From Firmicutes bacterium AM31-12AC (lineage in GTDB: Bacteria; Bacillota; Clostridia; Lachnospirales; Lachnospiraceae): 64,000 nt of DNA. The stretch is taken from the NCBI GenBank assembly GCA_003480425.1, contig QUJA01000006.1:56591-120590 (forward strand). Direction: 5' to 3'. Below the pieces are notes generated by a model. It did not search any database, was not told the origin of the DNA, and saw nothing but the letters and a program-made list of their open reading frames with translations. The position numbers and the translations under genes are program-made. This document shows, one piece after another, positions 1 through 9,796 of the stretch. Position 1 is the stretch's first letter, and each line of letters begins with the position of its first letter.

Positions 1-1866
1 CTGGTCGTATTCCAATAAATTCTTACGAATTCCATAGTTATTGCTCTCAATTTTCTTCTGTGCTTTTTCTATTGCATTAGAAAGCATCTTATGTTCAATC
101 TGCTCTCCGTCTTCTACACCCAAAGTGTTAAATACGGACATCAATTTTTCGGAACCGAATAATCTCATCAGATCATCTTCCAAAGAAATATAAAAACGAG
201 ACTCTCCCGGATCACCCTGACGACCTGCACGACCACGCAGCTGATTATCAATACGACGAGATTCATGACGTTCTGTACCGATAATCTTCAATCCACCTGC
301 TGCCTTTGATTCATCATCCAGCTTAATATCCGTACCACGACCAGCCATGTTTGTAGCAATTGTAACAGCTCCATGTATTCCGGCATCTGCTACAATCTCA
401 GCTTCCTGTTCATGATATTTTGCATTCAAAACATTGTGAGGGATTCCCTCTTTTTTCAACATCTTGCTAAGTAATTCTGATACATCAATTGTAATTGTAC
501 CTACCAGAACAGGCTGGCCTGTTGCATGTGCTTCTTTTACTGCCTCTACAACAGCCTTATATTTTTCCTCTTTTGTCTTATAAACAGCGTCATCTAAATC
601 CTTTCTCTGAACCGGAAGGTTTGTTGGAATTTCGATAACATCCATTCCATAAATATCTCTAAACTCTTTTTCCTCTGTCAAGGCAGTACCTGTCATACCA
701 CTCTTTTTCTCATATTTATTAAACAAATTCTGGAATGTAATCGTTGCAAGAGTTTTGCTTTCTCTCATCACTTTTACATGTTCTTTAGCCTCGATTGCCT
801 GATGAAGACCATCTGAATAACGACGTCCAGGCATAATACGTCCTGTAAACTCATCGACAATAACAACCTCTCCCTCTGGTGTCACCACATAATCCTGATC
901 ACGGAACATAAGATTATGTGCACGCAATGCAAGAATAATATTATGCTGAATCTCAAGATTTTCCGGATCGGCAAGGTTTTCAATATGGAAGAATTTCTCT
1001 ACCTTCTTCACACCATCTTCTGTCAGGTTTACAGATTTTTCTTTCTCATTTACAATATAGTCGCCTGTTTCCTCGATATCTTCTCCCATGATTGCATTGA
1101 TCTTAGAGAATTCACCACTTGCCTCTCCACGTTCTAACTGACGTGCCAGGATATCGCAAGCTTCATACAATTTTGTAGATTTACTGCTCTGTCCAGAAAT
1201 AATCAATGGTGTTCTTGCCTCATCGATCAATACTGAGTCGACCTCATCAATAACTGCAAAATTCAATCCGCGTTGTACAAGCTGCTCTTTATAAATAACC
1301 ATATTATCTCTCAGATAATCAAATCCAAGCTCGTTATTGGTTACGTAAGTAATATCACAATCGTAAGCCGCACGTCTCTCTTCACTTTCCATGCTATTGA
1401 GAACTACTCCGACTGTCAGTCCTAAAAACTGGTGTACTTTTCCCATCCACTCTGCATCACGTCTTGCAAGATAATCATTGACTGTTACAATGTGAACGCC
1501 TTTTCCGCTCAATGCGTTCAAATAAGCAGGTAATGTAGAAACCAGTGTCTTACCTTCACCTGTTCTCATCTCTGCAATTCGTCCCTGATGTAAAATAATA
1601 CCACCAATCAACTGTACACGATAATGTTTCATACCAAGACTTCTATAAGCCGCTTCACGTACTGTTGCATATGCTTCCGGTAAAATATCGTCTAATGTTT
1701 CCCCCTCATTCAGACGTTGTTTAAATTCTTTTGTTTTTCCTCTCAGTTCCTCATCAGAAAGTGCCTGCATCTGTGAATCCAATGCTTCAATCTGATCAAC
1801 TATTGGATATATTCGTTTTAATTCGTTTTCACTATGTGTACCAAATATTTTCTGTATTAAACCCAT
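1..1866 (-). CDS. secA: Preprotein translocase ATPase SecA (C-terminal part outside window)
   Basis: SecA is the ATP-driven motor that pushes unfolded preproteins through the SecYEG channel. The reading frame begins [18 protein letters not shown] at 1866 and stays open to the window edge, giving about the first 622 residues. The Walker A motif MRTGEGKT is encoded near 1550-1572, in the first nucleotide-binding domain. An AAGGAG ribosome binding site lies about 10 nt before the ATG. The missing 3' part would hold the end of the helical scaffold and the C-terminal tail. The next gene upstream on the same strand is hisA, ending 70 nt away. The identification is firm; only the C-terminus is unseen. 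Confidence 0.96.
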   Translation of the reverse strand, partial: MGLIQKIFGTHSENELKRIYPIVDQIEALDSQMQALSDEELRGKTKEFKQRLNEGETLDDILPEAYATVREAAYRSLGMKHYRVQLIGGIILHQGRIAEMRTGEGKTLVSTLPAYLNALSGKGVHIVTVNDYLARRDAEWMGKVHQFLGLTVGVVLNSMESEERRAAYDCDITYVTNNELGFDYLRDNMVIYKEQLVQRGLNFAVIDEVDSVLIDEARTPLIISGQSSKSTKLYEACDILARQLERGEASGEFSKINAIMGEDIEETGDYIVNEKEKSVNLTEDGVKKVEKFFHIENLADPENLEIQHNIILALRAHNLMFRDQDYVVTPEGEVVIVDEFTGRIMPGRRYSDGLHQAIEAKEHVKVMRESKTLATITFQNLFNKYEKKSGMTGTALTEEKEFRDIYGMDVIEIPTNLPVQRKDLDDAVYKTKEEKYKAVVEAVKEAHATGQPVLVGTITIDVSELLSKMLKKEGIPHNVLNAKYHEQEAEIVADAGIHGAVTIATNMAGRGTDIKLDDESKAAGGLKIIGTERHESRRIDNQLRGRAGRQGDPGESRFYISLEDDLMRLFGSEKLMSVFNTLGVEDGEQIEHKMLSNAIEKAQKKIESNNYGIRKNLLEYDQ

Positions 1867-1936
1867 AATCAGTAGTGTACTCCTTGTCTAATTTTACTCT
1901 GTTCTCCATTTTATCACTAATTGAGCTTAAATTCAA

Positions 1937-2728
1937 TTACTGTTTCGTACAGTTTTGTATACTGCTTTTAACAATTTCGCGATATGATATTGATCCGCCA
2001 AATAAATCCAATGCACTTCCTATCGTATAATCCAGTTTTCCGCCACAGGCTTCTTCAAATTTCTTCAAATCATCTATACTTCCAATACCCCCGGCATATG
2101 TAATCTTTGTACCATTCCACTTTCCGAGCATTTCGACGAGTTCCAGCTCCACTCCTGATGATTTTCCCTCTACATCCACACCATGGATTAGAAATTCATC
2201 ACAATATTCTGCCAATTCATCTAGTGTTTTTTCATTCAATTTCACTTCCGTAAATGTCTGCCAACGATTTGTCACAACATAATAATCATTGTTTTTTTTG
2301 CGACAGCTCAAATCCAATACTAACTTTTCTTTTCCTGCTTCCTGCAATAACTTCTGTAAATTATCTTGATGAAATTTCCCATCTTGAAATACATAAGAAG
2401 TTACAATCACATGACTTGCACCTGCCTGCAAATATTCCTGTGCATTTTCCGCTGTTATCCCGCCACCGATCTGCATGCCTTTCGGATATGCCTGTAATGC
2501 TGATAGTGCTTGCTTTTTTGTCTCTTTATAATATTCTGAAGTCGGAGGATTCAGTAAAATAATATGTCCTCCTGACAATCCGTCTTTCTGATACATCTTT
2601 GCGTAATATGCAGCATCCAACTCTGAAGAGAAATTCGTTTTTGCTGTATCCCCTTTATCGCAAAGTGAACCGCCAACAATCTGTTTTACTTTTCCGTTAT
2701 GTATATCAATACAAGGTCTGAATTTCAT
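1937..2728 (-). CDS. hisA: Eukaryotic-type HisA (ProFAR isomerase)
   Basis: A 263-aa (beta/alpha)8-barrel protein that should isomerise ProFAR to PRFAR in histidine synthesis. The N-terminus (PCIDIHNGKVKQIVGG) with the catalytic-type Asp, the mid-protein IGGGI loop and the second phosphate loop (YAGGIGSIDDL) are all present. The sequence resembles the yeast HIS6 branch (about 260 aa) rather than the usual roughly 240-aa bacterial HisA. Start: ATG at 2728 with AAAGGCGG upstream. No other his gene is in the window, so it is an orphan between secA and a lipoprotein gene. Family assignment is strong; the eukaryotic-type call rests on remembered similarity and should be checked by a profile search. 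Confidence 0.88.
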   Translation of the reverse strand: MKFRPCIDIHNGKVKQIVGGSLCDKGDTAKTNFSSELDAAYYAKMYQKDGLSGGHIILLNPPTSEYYKETKKQALSALQAYPKGMQIGGGITAENAQEYLQAGASHVIVTSYVFQDGKFHQDNLQKLLQEAGKEKLVLDLSCRKKNNDYYVVTNRWQTFTEVKLNEKTLDELAEYCDEFLIHGVDVEGKSSGVELELVEMLGKWNGTKITYAGGIGSIDDLKKFEEACGGKLDYTIGSALDLFGGSISYREIVKSSIQNCTKQ

Positions 2729-2813
2729 GATATAATCCGCCTTTCTGCCTTTTAAATACTATTTCACATCATTTTGTGTCTCAATTGCTTCACCATTTTA
2801 TCATAGTAAAGTC

Positions 2814-2857
2814 AAAAAAGGAAGAGAAAACCAAATATCAGTTTCTCTCCCTCTATG
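2814..2857 (-). terminator. Rho-independent terminator after the small lipoprotein gene
   Basis: On the minus strand a hairpin (arms around 2841-2854 and 2818-2831) with a GA-rich/TC-rich stem is followed by a run of six T. It lies just past the lipoprotein stop and before hisA. Confidence 0.7.
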
Positions 2858-2898
2858 TTACATGTTATTACTTTTAACGCATTTGCAAACGACTTTTT

Positions 2899-3162
2899 CT
2901 ATCGTACTGTACCCTTATCCGTTGCTCCATTATCAGTCATATCATCTACTGCATCATCAATTCCCTCGGTCACATCATTTACTGCATCATCGATAATACC
3001 ATCTCCATCCTTATCAGCCTTTGTATCAGCTCCTTGATCCGTAGTATTATTATTTCCCTGATCCGCAGCATTCATTCCTGTGTTTGTTGTTCCACATGCA
3101 GTCATACTTCCCATCAACAATACACTGACAACTAATAATATCGCCGTTTTCATTTTCTTCAT
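2899..3162 (-). CDS. Small acidic lipoprotein, function unknown
   Basis: An 87-aa protein with a typical lipoprotein signal: MKKMK, a hydrophobic core (AILLVVSVLLMGS) and a lipobox MTAC, so Cys23 is the likely lipidated residue. The mature part is short, low-complexity and very acidic, with two related stretches (DGIIDDAVNDVTEGIDD and AVDDMTDNGATD). Some versions of such D-rich repeats bind calcium, but no clear calcium loop is present beyond DKDGDG near residues 54-59. Start: ATG at 3162 preceded by GGAAGGAAG. It has its own terminator. I do not recognise a named family. Confidence 0.72.
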   Translation of the reverse strand: MKKMKTAILLVVSVLLMGSMTACGTTNTGMNAADQGNNNTTDQGADTKADKDGDGIIDDAVNDVTEGIDDAVDDMTDNGATDKGTVR

Positions 3163-3271
3163 TTTGATTCTTCCTTTCCATAAAAAATCTTGTACACTTA
3201 CTATGTACTTTTTTATCGTTTTTATGTTTGGAAAAATCTTCCAAGAGAAAAATTTCTATAGATATACAACT

Positions 3272-5230
3272 TTATAGTTTTTCTTTTAGTTCACCACTGC
3301 GATAAGCCGCCAACAGCACTTCCAAATCTGCTATCTGTTCTTTTAATTCTTTTCCGATATCAGTATTTCCAACAAGACTTCTTTGTACAACACGACGGAT
3401 TACCATACTTTCTGAATGAATATCACTTTCTTTTTCAATCGCAGATTCTGTTGATTCAAATGGTTCATGTGCAACAAGCAACAATCCATAAGAATTGTAT
3501 ATTAATGTATATCCGGCAATCCCCGTTTCTCGTTGATAAGCTTTTGAAAATCCACCATCAATTACCATGACTTTACCATTACATTTCACAGGGCTTTCCC
3601 CATTTTTTCTTTTAACCGGAACATGTCCATTGATAATATGCGTATCATCCGACTCAAAATCTAACCCGAACTCTTTCATAATAGATGCGATTACTTTTTC
3701 ATTTTCTATATATTGATAATATGGATTTTTCACCTCTTTATGAGTTTCTTTCTCGGCAAGAAAATATCGTTCGAAAGTTGCCATCTTATCCTTTCCAAAC
3801 AATGGTGAATTCGGATTCAGCCAGATATACCACATGATATCTTTTCCGTTTTGCCAATCCTCTTTGTCAACTGCGAAAAATCCTTTTCTCACATAACGTT
3901 CTAATGCATCATACAAAGATTTACCTTTGAATTTTTTACCAAACAATGTTACTTCTTTCAATGAACCATCTTCATTTAACGGTACACACCCATGATACAA
4001 CAAATTATTATTGTAAACCTTATACAAACTTCCTTTCGAAAGCAGGAAATGCATATGTTCCTGAAGTTTTTCACATCCGGTAAACGCACGTTCCAATCGT
4101 TCCATTACATCTTCCTCGTCTGCCGATAACTGATATGGGTTCTTTGGATCGATCGTTGGGAAGTTTGTATCCAGCAATTTATACTCTTTTCCATCTAACG
4201 TAATAGTCCCTTTTTCATAATCAATCCGATGTAAAAGGGCGCGCTCTTCCAACCCAAATCCCGGCTGACGTCTGATTGTCTGTCCTTCAATTTTAAACTG
4301 AATAATTGAAATTGCTTTATGCATTCTCATATTCAGCTCCATCTCTGCCCTATTTGGATTGTCCGAACCTTTCAGCTTAAAGCAATCACACGGATCATCT
4401 CCATATACCTGAAGTGCAAATGTCGCTAATGGAAGGAGATTAATTCCATATCCATCTTCAAGAATATCTAAATTGCCATAACGTGCACAAATTCGGATTA
4501 CATTTGCAATACATGCTAATTGTCCTGCCGCAGCTCCCATCCATACAACATCATGGTTGCCCCACTGAATATCCAGGGAATGATAACTCATCAGCTTATC
4601 CATAATAATATGTGGTCCCGGTCCTCTGTCATAAATATCTCCTACAATATGCAAATGATCTACAACCAGGCGCTGGATCAATGATGAAATCGCAATAATA
4701 AATTCTTCCGCCCGTCCAATTCGAATGATCGTCATTATAATCTCATTATAATAAGATTCTTTATCATTTATTTCTGAACGTTCTGTAATCAATTCTTCTA
4801 TAACATAAGCAAAATCTTTTGGCAGTGCCTTCCTTACTTTGGAACGAGTATATTTACTTGCTGCCCTCTTACTCACTTCAATCAAACGATACAGATTAAT
4901 CTTGTACCAATCCTCCATATTTGATTCTGTCTTCTTTACTTGAGCTATCTTATCTTTCGGATAATAAATCAATGTTGCGAGAGATTGCTTGTCCCTGCTG
5001 CTCAATGTATTTCCAAAAACATCATTAATTTTTCTCCTCACAGATCCTGAGCCATTCTTTAGTACGTGAGAAAACGCCTCATACTCTCCATGAACATCTG
5101 TAATAAAATGTTCTGTACCCTTTGGCAAATTCAAAATTGCCTGTAAATTGATAATCTCTGTAGATGCTGCTGCTATCGTTGGATATAGATCAGACAAACG
5201 ATCCAGATACCTTTCTTCCAAATTTCTCAT
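3272..5230 (-). CDS. fbp: Class III fructose-1,6-bisphosphatase
   Basis: This Firmicutes-type (YydE-like) FBPase hydrolyses fructose-1,6-bisphosphate to fructose-6-phosphate in gluconeogenesis. About 652 aa from the preferred start, the usual length for the class. Metallophosphatase motifs are visible: DVHGEYEAF near the N-terminus, GDIYDRGPGPH, WGNHDVVWMGAA and a C-terminal NGHVPVK. I prefer ATG 5230 (MRNLEERY) because AAGGAA sits 6 nt upstream; an in-frame ATG at 5257 with a weaker GAGG is possible. It lies 63 nt downstream of dapB on the same strand. Confidence 0.95.
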   Translation of the reverse strand: MRNLEERYLDRLSDLYPTIAAASTEIINLQAILNLPKGTEHFITDVHGEYEAFSHVLKNGSGSVRRKINDVFGNTLSSRDKQSLATLIYYPKDKIAQVKKTESNMEDWYKINLYRLIEVSKRAASKYTRSKVRKALPKDFAYVIEELITERSEINDKESYYNEIIMTIIRIGRAEEFIIAISSLIQRLVVDHLHIVGDIYDRGPGPHIIMDKLMSYHSLDIQWGNHDVVWMGAAAGQLACIANVIRICARYGNLDILEDGYGINLLPLATFALQVYGDDPCDCFKLKGSDNPNRAEMELNMRMHKAISIIQFKIEGQTIRRQPGFGLEERALLHRIDYEKGTITLDGKEYKLLDTNFPTIDPKNPYQLSADEEDVMERLERAFTGCEKLQEHMHFLLSKGSLYKVYNNNLLYHGCVPLNEDGSLKEVTLFGKKFKGKSLYDALERYVRKGFFAVDKEDWQNGKDIMWYIWLNPNSPLFGKDKMATFERYFLAEKETHKEVKNPYYQYIENEKVIASIMKEFGLDFESDDTHIINGHVPVKRKNGESPVKCNGKVMVIDGGFSKAYQRETGIAGYTLIYNSYGLLLVAHEPFESTESAIEKESDIHSESMVIRRVVQRSLVGNTDIGKELKEQIADLEVLLAAYRSGELKEKL

Positions 5231-5293
5231 AAACGATTCCTTTTCCCCTGAGTTCATCTAACCTCAAGAACCTGTTTTTTATTTTTTATTCTA

Positions 5294-6052
5294 TTAAAAT
5301 GCAATTACGTCACTCATATCGTACATTCCAGCCGGTTTGCCTGCCAGATATTTTGCAGCTTCAACAGCCCCTTTTCCAAATACACTTCTGGAATATGCTG
5401 TGTGTTTAAACTCAATCACTTCATCTGTTCCGGCAAAAATCACTTCATGCTCTCCGACAATTGTTCCGGCACGAACTGCTGAAATACCAATTTCTTTTGA
5501 GTCGCGTTTCTGACGCACCTGGCTTCTGTCATAAACATAGTTGTATTCATTATTCAATGCATCATTAATAGAGTCTGCAAGTGCAAGTGCTGTTCCACTT
5601 GGCGCATCCAGTTTTTGATTGTGATGCTTTTCTACTAATTCAATATCATATCCTGCCGGTGCCAGCACCTTAGCGGCATCCTTCAAAAGCTTTAACAAAA
5701 GATTGATTCCCATAGACATATTCGCAGATTTTAAAATTGCAACTTTTTCAGAAGCTTCTTTAATTTTCTGCAGCTGTTCCTCTGAATAACCCGTCGAACA
5801 AATTACCGCCGGCACTTGCTTACTTATACAATAAGCCAATAATCCTTCCAATGCTGCAGCATTCGAAAAATCAATCACCACATCAACTTCTACATCACAA
5901 TCTGCAAAACTTTTGAATACCGGATATGTATTCGAAATTCCAGTATAAGTATCTATTCCTGCCACGATTTCAACCTGCTCATCCTCTTTTACAAGACCTG
6001 TTATCATCTGTCCCATTTTTCCATTGCATCCACTCATCAAAACTCTTATCAT
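5294..6052 (-). CDS. dapB: 4-hydroxy-tetrahydrodipicolinate reductase DapB
   Basis: DapB reduces the dapA product with NAD(P)H on the way to diaminopimelate and lysine. A 252-aa protein starting MIRVLMSGCNGKMG, the GxxGxMG dinucleotide-binding loop. The substrate-binding signature HHNQKLDAPSGTA is intact, and the C-terminal hydrophobic strand segment is present. ATG 6052 is chosen over the longer frame to 6166 because GGAGG lies 8 nt upstream and the protein then starts where the family does. lysA, which acts in the same pathway, is 16 kb away in this window rather than adjacent. Confidence 0.96.
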   Translation of the reverse strand: MIRVLMSGCNGKMGQMITGLVKEDEQVEIVAGIDTYTGISNTYPVFKSFADCDVEVDVVIDFSNAAALEGLLAYCISKQVPAVICSTGYSEEQLQKIKEASEKVAILKSANMSMGINLLLKLLKDAAKVLAPAGYDIELVEKHHNQKLDAPSGTALALADSINDALNNEYNYVYDRSQVRQKRDSKEIGISAVRAGTIVGEHEVIFAGTDEVIEFKHTAYSRSVFGKGAVEAAKYLAGKPAGMYDMSDVIAF

Positions 6053-6152
6053 GTTTCTATCCTCCTGTATTTCACTGCGTTCTAGTCTTTTTAACCCATA
6101 TTCTGTCACTAAGTATGGCTGATAGCTTTTTATGTATTTAATCACTACTAAC

Positions 6153-6202
6153 AAAAAGGATATCATATTTGAAGCAATTCCTCAAGAAATGATATCCTTT
6201 TA
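6153..6202 (-). terminator. Terminator after the SSB-like gene
   Basis: A near-perfect inverted repeat (AAAAGGATATCAT at 6154-6166 and its complement at 6189-6201) with a T run on the minus strand. It ends the SSB-like transcript before dapB and could act in both directions. Confidence 0.85.
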
Positions 6203-6272
6203 ACGATCCCTTTTACCTAAAACAGATTACTGACCAATTTATATTATATAATATCAGATTACTTTTTGTTTC

Positions 6273-6899
6273 TTATTCTATACATTCTAATTTGCTTACG
6301 GAAACTTCATATGCTGTTCTTGTTTCAGTTTCTGCCTCGGATAATTTTTTCACATAATTTCTGCTTTGAATTCTTCCAAGCAATTGTACGTGTTCTCCAA
6401 CCTCAAATCCCGAAGCATATCTTGCATTTCTTCCCCAGCATATACAAGGAATATAATCTGATTTTCCATAAGGTCTGTTTACAGCCAGAAGCAAATCTGC
6501 AATTTCTCTTCCCAACGGAGTTTTTCTGTAAATTGGTTTTTTACAAATGTATCCTTCTAATAGGATATGATTTGTCTTCGCTCCATCCAGTTCTTCATCT
6601 ACAAATTCCAGTTCACGGACAAACACAGACAATACCAATCGATTTTTTTGTTCTTCATGCCGGTTATACGAACGGAACTGCCCGGATACTTTAATAAATT
6701 CCCCGGTATAGTCCTGATTTACATCAATCAAACGTTCCGATATTGTGAGCGGAATCCGATCTTCCGAATTGCTCAATCGCTTCACCATAACATCCATTAC
6801 ATAAAATCCTTCTCCAAACACCTCATGGCTATATGTAAGAGGTGAAGCAACCTCTCCCATAATTGTTACCTGATTATTTTCAATAATCTTATCTGACAT
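6273..6899 (-). CDS. Single-stranded DNA-binding-like protein with two OB folds
   Basis: A 208-aa protein with two consecutive SSB/PriB-type OB-fold segments. Residues about 8-100 contain NQVTIMGEVAS... and FIKVSGQFRSYNR; residues about 108-205 contain NHILLEGYICKKPIYRKTPLGREIADLLLAVNR and CICWGRNA...LLGRIQSRNYVKK. The second half carries the classical SSB pattern (T-P-x-G-x-x-h-x-x-h-x-h-A-V-N). It lacks the acidic C-terminal DDDIPF tip used by the housekeeping SSB to recruit partners, so it is probably an accessory SSB-like protein. It has its own terminator and is divergent from typA. Confidence 0.75.
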   Translation of the reverse strand: MSDKIIENNQVTIMGEVASPLTYSHEVFGEGFYVMDVMVKRLSNSEDRIPLTISERLIDVNQDYTGEFIKVSGQFRSYNRHEEQKNRLVLSVFVRELEFVDEELDGAKTNHILLEGYICKKPIYRKTPLGREIADLLLAVNRPYGKSDYIPCICWGRNARYASGFEVGEHVQLLGRIQSRNYVKKLSEAETETRTAYEVSVSKLECIE

Positions 6900-7050
6900 A
6901 ATTTGTAATTCTCCCTTCCTCTTCGCGGTATTTTTAAGTCATTACTAAATCTATGTTCTTTAACACCTTTTTTAGAACAAATTTATCCCAAAATCGCTCG
7001 ACAGCCGAAAACGACTTTTTTCGCAGACATATTTTTTACATATATAGGTA

Positions 7051-7078
7051 TTGTAAATTTGAAATTTTGTGATAGAAT
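7051..7078 (+). promoter_or_regulatory. Promoter of typA
   Basis: TTGTAA (7051-7056), a 16-nt spacer and TAGAAT (7073-7078), about 50 nt before the start codon. Confidence 0.6.
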
Positions 7079-7127
7079 AAAAAAGTTGTAACTTTATCAT
7101 GATGTATTTAGGAAAGTGTGTGAAGCT

Positions 7128-8954
7128 ATGAAAACAAAACGAGAAGATGTTAGAAATATTGCAATTATCGCTCACGTAGACCACGGCAAGACAACTCTGG
7201 TCGATGAGCTTTTAAAACAAAGCGGTGTATTCCGCGAGAATCAGGAAGTTGCTGAACGTGTCATGGACTCTAATGATATTGAGCGTGAACGTGGAATTAC
7301 AATCCTGTCTAAAAATACTGCTGTATATTATAAAGGAACAAAAATCAATATCATTGATACACCGGGACATGCTGATTTCGGTGGTGAAGTAGAACGTGTA
7401 TTAAAAATGGTAAATGGTGTTATTCTTGTTGTAGACGCATTTGAAGGTGCAATGCCACAGACAAAATTTGTACTGCGTAAAGCATTGGAATTAAATCTTC
7501 CGGTTATCGTATGTATCAATAAGATTGATAGACCTGAAGCCAGACCTGATGAAGTTATTGATGAGGTTCTGGAACTTTTTATGGATTTGGATGCATCTGA
7601 GGAGCAGTTAGATTGTCCATTTGTTTATGCATCTGCAAAAGCAGGTATTGCTGTGCTTGATCTTTCTGACGAAGAAAAAGATATGCAGCCTTTATTTGAA
7701 ACGATCATTGATTATATTCCTGCTCCTGAGGGAGATCCAGAGGCTTCAACTCAGGTTTTGATCAGTACTATTGATTATAATGAATATGTAGGTCGTATCG
7801 GAGTCGGTAAGGTAGATAATGGAACAATTTCTGTAAATCAGGATGTTGTTGTTGTAAACCATCATGATCCGGATAAACAGCAGAAGGTTAAAATCAGCAA
7901 ATTATATGAATTTGATGGATTGAATAAAGTAGAAGTAAAAGAAGCTACTATTGGTTCCATCGTTGCTATTTCTGGAATTTCAGATATTTCTATTGGTGAT
8001 ACAATTTGTTCTCCTGATAACCCGGTTGCTATCCCATTCCAGAAGATTTCTGAGCCTACAATTTCTATGCAGTTTATCGTAAACGACAGCCCTTTTGCAG
8101 GACAGGAAGGTAAATTTGTAACTTCCCGTCACCTCCGTGATCGTTTACTTCGCGAATTAAACACAGATGTAAGTCTTCGTGTAGAAGAAACAGAAAATGC
8201 CGACAGTTTTAAGGTTTCTGGACGTGGAGAATTACATTTATCTGTTTTAATCGAAAACATGCGCCGTGAAGGTTATGAATTTGCAGTCAGCAAAGCAGAG
8301 GTATTATATAAAACAGATGAAAACGGAAAGAAACTCGAGCCTATGGAGCTTGCTTACGTTGATGTGCCGGATGAGTTTACCGGAACAGTTATTGATAAAT
8401 TAAGCCAGAGAAAAGGTGAACTCCGCAGTATGGGAATGTCCAATGGAGGATATACTCGTCTTGAGTTCTCTATCCCAGCTCGTGGACTGATTGGATATCG
8501 TGGAGAATTTATGACAGATACAAAGGGAAATGGTATCTTAAATACAAGTTTCGAAGGTTATGCTCCATATAAGGGCGATATTCAGTATAGAAAACAGGGT
8601 TCCCTCATCGCTTTTGAGACAGGTGAATCTGTAACTTATGGTCTCTATAGTGCTCAGGAACGCGGAACATTATTTATCGGTGCCGGAGAAAAAGTATATT
8701 CTGGTATGGTTATCGGACAAAATGGTAAGACTGATGATATCGAATTAAATGTATGTAAGACCAAACATCTTACAAACACTCGTTCATCAAGTGCAGATGA
8801 AGCACTTCGACTGACACCTCCTCGTATTTTAAGTCTTGAAGAAGCATTGGACTTCATCGATACAGATGAACTTCTGGAAGTAACACCAAGCTCACTTCGT
8901 ATCCGCAAGAAGATTCTTGATGCAAGAATGCGTAAAAGAAGTAATATAAAATAA
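7128..8954 (+). CDS. typA: Ribosome-associated GTPase TypA/BipA
   Basis: A 608-aa translational GTPase of the EF-G superfamily that acts on ribosomes, known to help assembly and stress growth. G motifs are intact: AHVDHGKTT (P-loop), RGITI (switch I), DTPGHADFGGEVER (switch II), NKIDRPEARP and a SAKAG-type G5. Domain II, the EF-G-like domains III and V, and the BipA-specific C-terminal domain follow (GLIGYRGEFMTDTKGNG). ATG 7128 is chosen; the frame could open at GTG 7116, but the AGGAAAG site overlaps that codon. A clear terminator follows. It stands alone, divergent from the SSB-like gene. Confidence 0.96.
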   Translation: MKTKREDVRNIAIIAHVDHGKTTLVDELLKQSGVFRENQEVAERVMDSNDIERERGITILSKNTAVYYKGTKINIIDTPGHADFGGEVERVLKMVNGVILVVDAFEGAMPQTKFVLRKALELNLPVIVCINKIDRPEARPDEVIDEVLELFMDLDASEEQLDCPFVYASAKAGIAVLDLSDEEKDMQPLFETIIDYIPAPEGDPEASTQVLISTIDYNEYVGRIGVGKVDNGTISVNQDVVVVNHHDPDKQQKVKISKLYEFDGLNKVEVKEATIGSIVAISGISDISIGDTICSPDNPVAIPFQKISEPTISMQFIVNDSPFAGQEGKFVTSRHLRDRLLRELNTDVSLRVEETENADSFKVSGRGELHLSVLIENMRREGYEFAVSKAEVLYKTDENGKKLEPMELAYVDVPDEFTGTVIDKLSQRKGELRSMGMSNGGYTRLEFSIPARGLIGYRGEFMTDTKGNGILNTSFEGYAPYKGDIQYRKQGSLIAFETGESVTYGLYSAQERGTLFIGAGEKVYSGMVIGQNGKTDDIELNVCKTKHLTNTRSSSADEALRLTPPRILSLEEALDFIDTDELLEVTPSSLRIRKKILDARMRKRSNIK

Positions 8955-8963
8955 TATTTTAAG

Positions 8964-8998
8964 GCGGACGGTAACTATTCTGTCCGCTTTTATTTTTT
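8964..8998 (+). terminator. Terminator of typA
   Basis: Six-bp GCGGAC/GTCCGC stem (8964-8969 and 8982-8987), loop of about 12 nt, followed by a T-rich tail. Confidence 0.85.
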
Positions 8999-9039
8999 GA
9001 GTTTTTTGATTTTTTCACTCTTTTTTCAGACAATTTCTC

Positions 9040-9068
9040 TGTACAATCATTCAATCATATGTTATAAT
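9040..9068 (+). promoter_or_regulatory. Promoter of hpf
   Basis: TGTACA (9040-9045), 17-nt spacer, TATAAT (9063-9068), about 65 nt upstream of the hpf start. Confidence 0.65.
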
Positions 9069-9133
9069 CCCTATATAAATACAGATGATTTCATTATTTT
9101 TCTGTATAATATGAACAAAAGGAGTTGATTGGC

Positions 9134-9691
9134 ATGAAATTTATTATCAGCGGAAAGAACATCGAGGTAACACCTGGATTAAAAGACACAGTCGAACAAA
9201 AATTAGGAAAACTTGAGAGGTATTTCACTCCTGAAACCGAAATCATTGTAACACTCAGCGTAGAAAAAGATCGCCAGAAGATTGAAGTAACAATTCCTGT
9301 AAAAGGAAACATTATTCGTTCAGAACAGACAAGCAGCGATATGTATGTATCCATCGACCTTGTAGAAGAAGTGATTGAACGCCAGCTTCGAAAATACAAA
9401 AACAAACTGGTAGCGAGAAGCCAGGGTCATCCTACCGCTTCTTCATCAGGCAATAATTTCAAAAAAGAATTTTTTGAATCCGATGACGATTCTTCTGAAA
9501 CAGATGAAGTTAAGATTGTACGTACAAAACGTTTTGGAATTAAACCAATGTATCCGGAAGATGCTTGCATCCAGATGGATCTTCTCGGACATAACTTCTT
9601 CGTATTTTCTAATGCAGAAACAGATGAAGTTAATGTTGTATATAAAAGAAAAGATGGTTCTTTCGGTTTGATTGAGCCAGAATTTGATTAA
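9134..9691 (+). CDS. hpf: Long-form ribosome hibernation promoting factor
   Basis: A 185-aa protein that should dimerise 70S ribosomes into inactive 100S particles in stationary phase. Residues 1 to about 105 are the S30AE/HPF domain (MKFIISGKNIEVTPGLKDTVEQKL). A low-complexity acidic and serine linker (about 105-120) leads to the C-terminal dimerisation domain (VRTKRFGIKPMYPEDACIQMDLLGHNFFVFSN, continuing to NVVYKRKDGSFGLIEP). ATG 9134 is preferred over the in-frame TTG at 9125, because AAAGGAG lies 9 nt before the ATG and overlaps the TTG. Single-gene unit with its own promoter and terminator. In many Firmicutes hpf is next to secA; here they are about 7 kb apart. Confidence 0.95.
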   Translation: MKFIISGKNIEVTPGLKDTVEQKLGKLERYFTPETEIIVTLSVEKDRQKIEVTIPVKGNIIRSEQTSSDMYVSIDLVEEVIERQLRKYKNKLVARSQGHPTASSSGNNFKKEFFESDDDSSETDEVKIVRTKRFGIKPMYPEDACIQMDLLGHNFFVFSNAETDEVNVVYKRKDGSFGLIEPEFD

Positions 9692-9730
9692 TTTTTAAAT
9701 TCGTAAGTTTTAAACTTACATAAATAAGTT

Positions 9731-9776
9731 CAGAGCAGGGACAATTGTTTAAACTAATTTGTTCCTGCTCTGTTTC
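9731..9776 (+). terminator. Terminator of hpf
   Basis: A 14-bp stem (9731-9744 and 9759-9772, one mismatch; CAGAGCAGG arm) followed by TTTCGTT. It separates hpf from the convergent YigZ gene and may work in both directions. Confidence 0.8.
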
Positions 9777-9796
9777 GTTATAACGCTTTTTATTTA

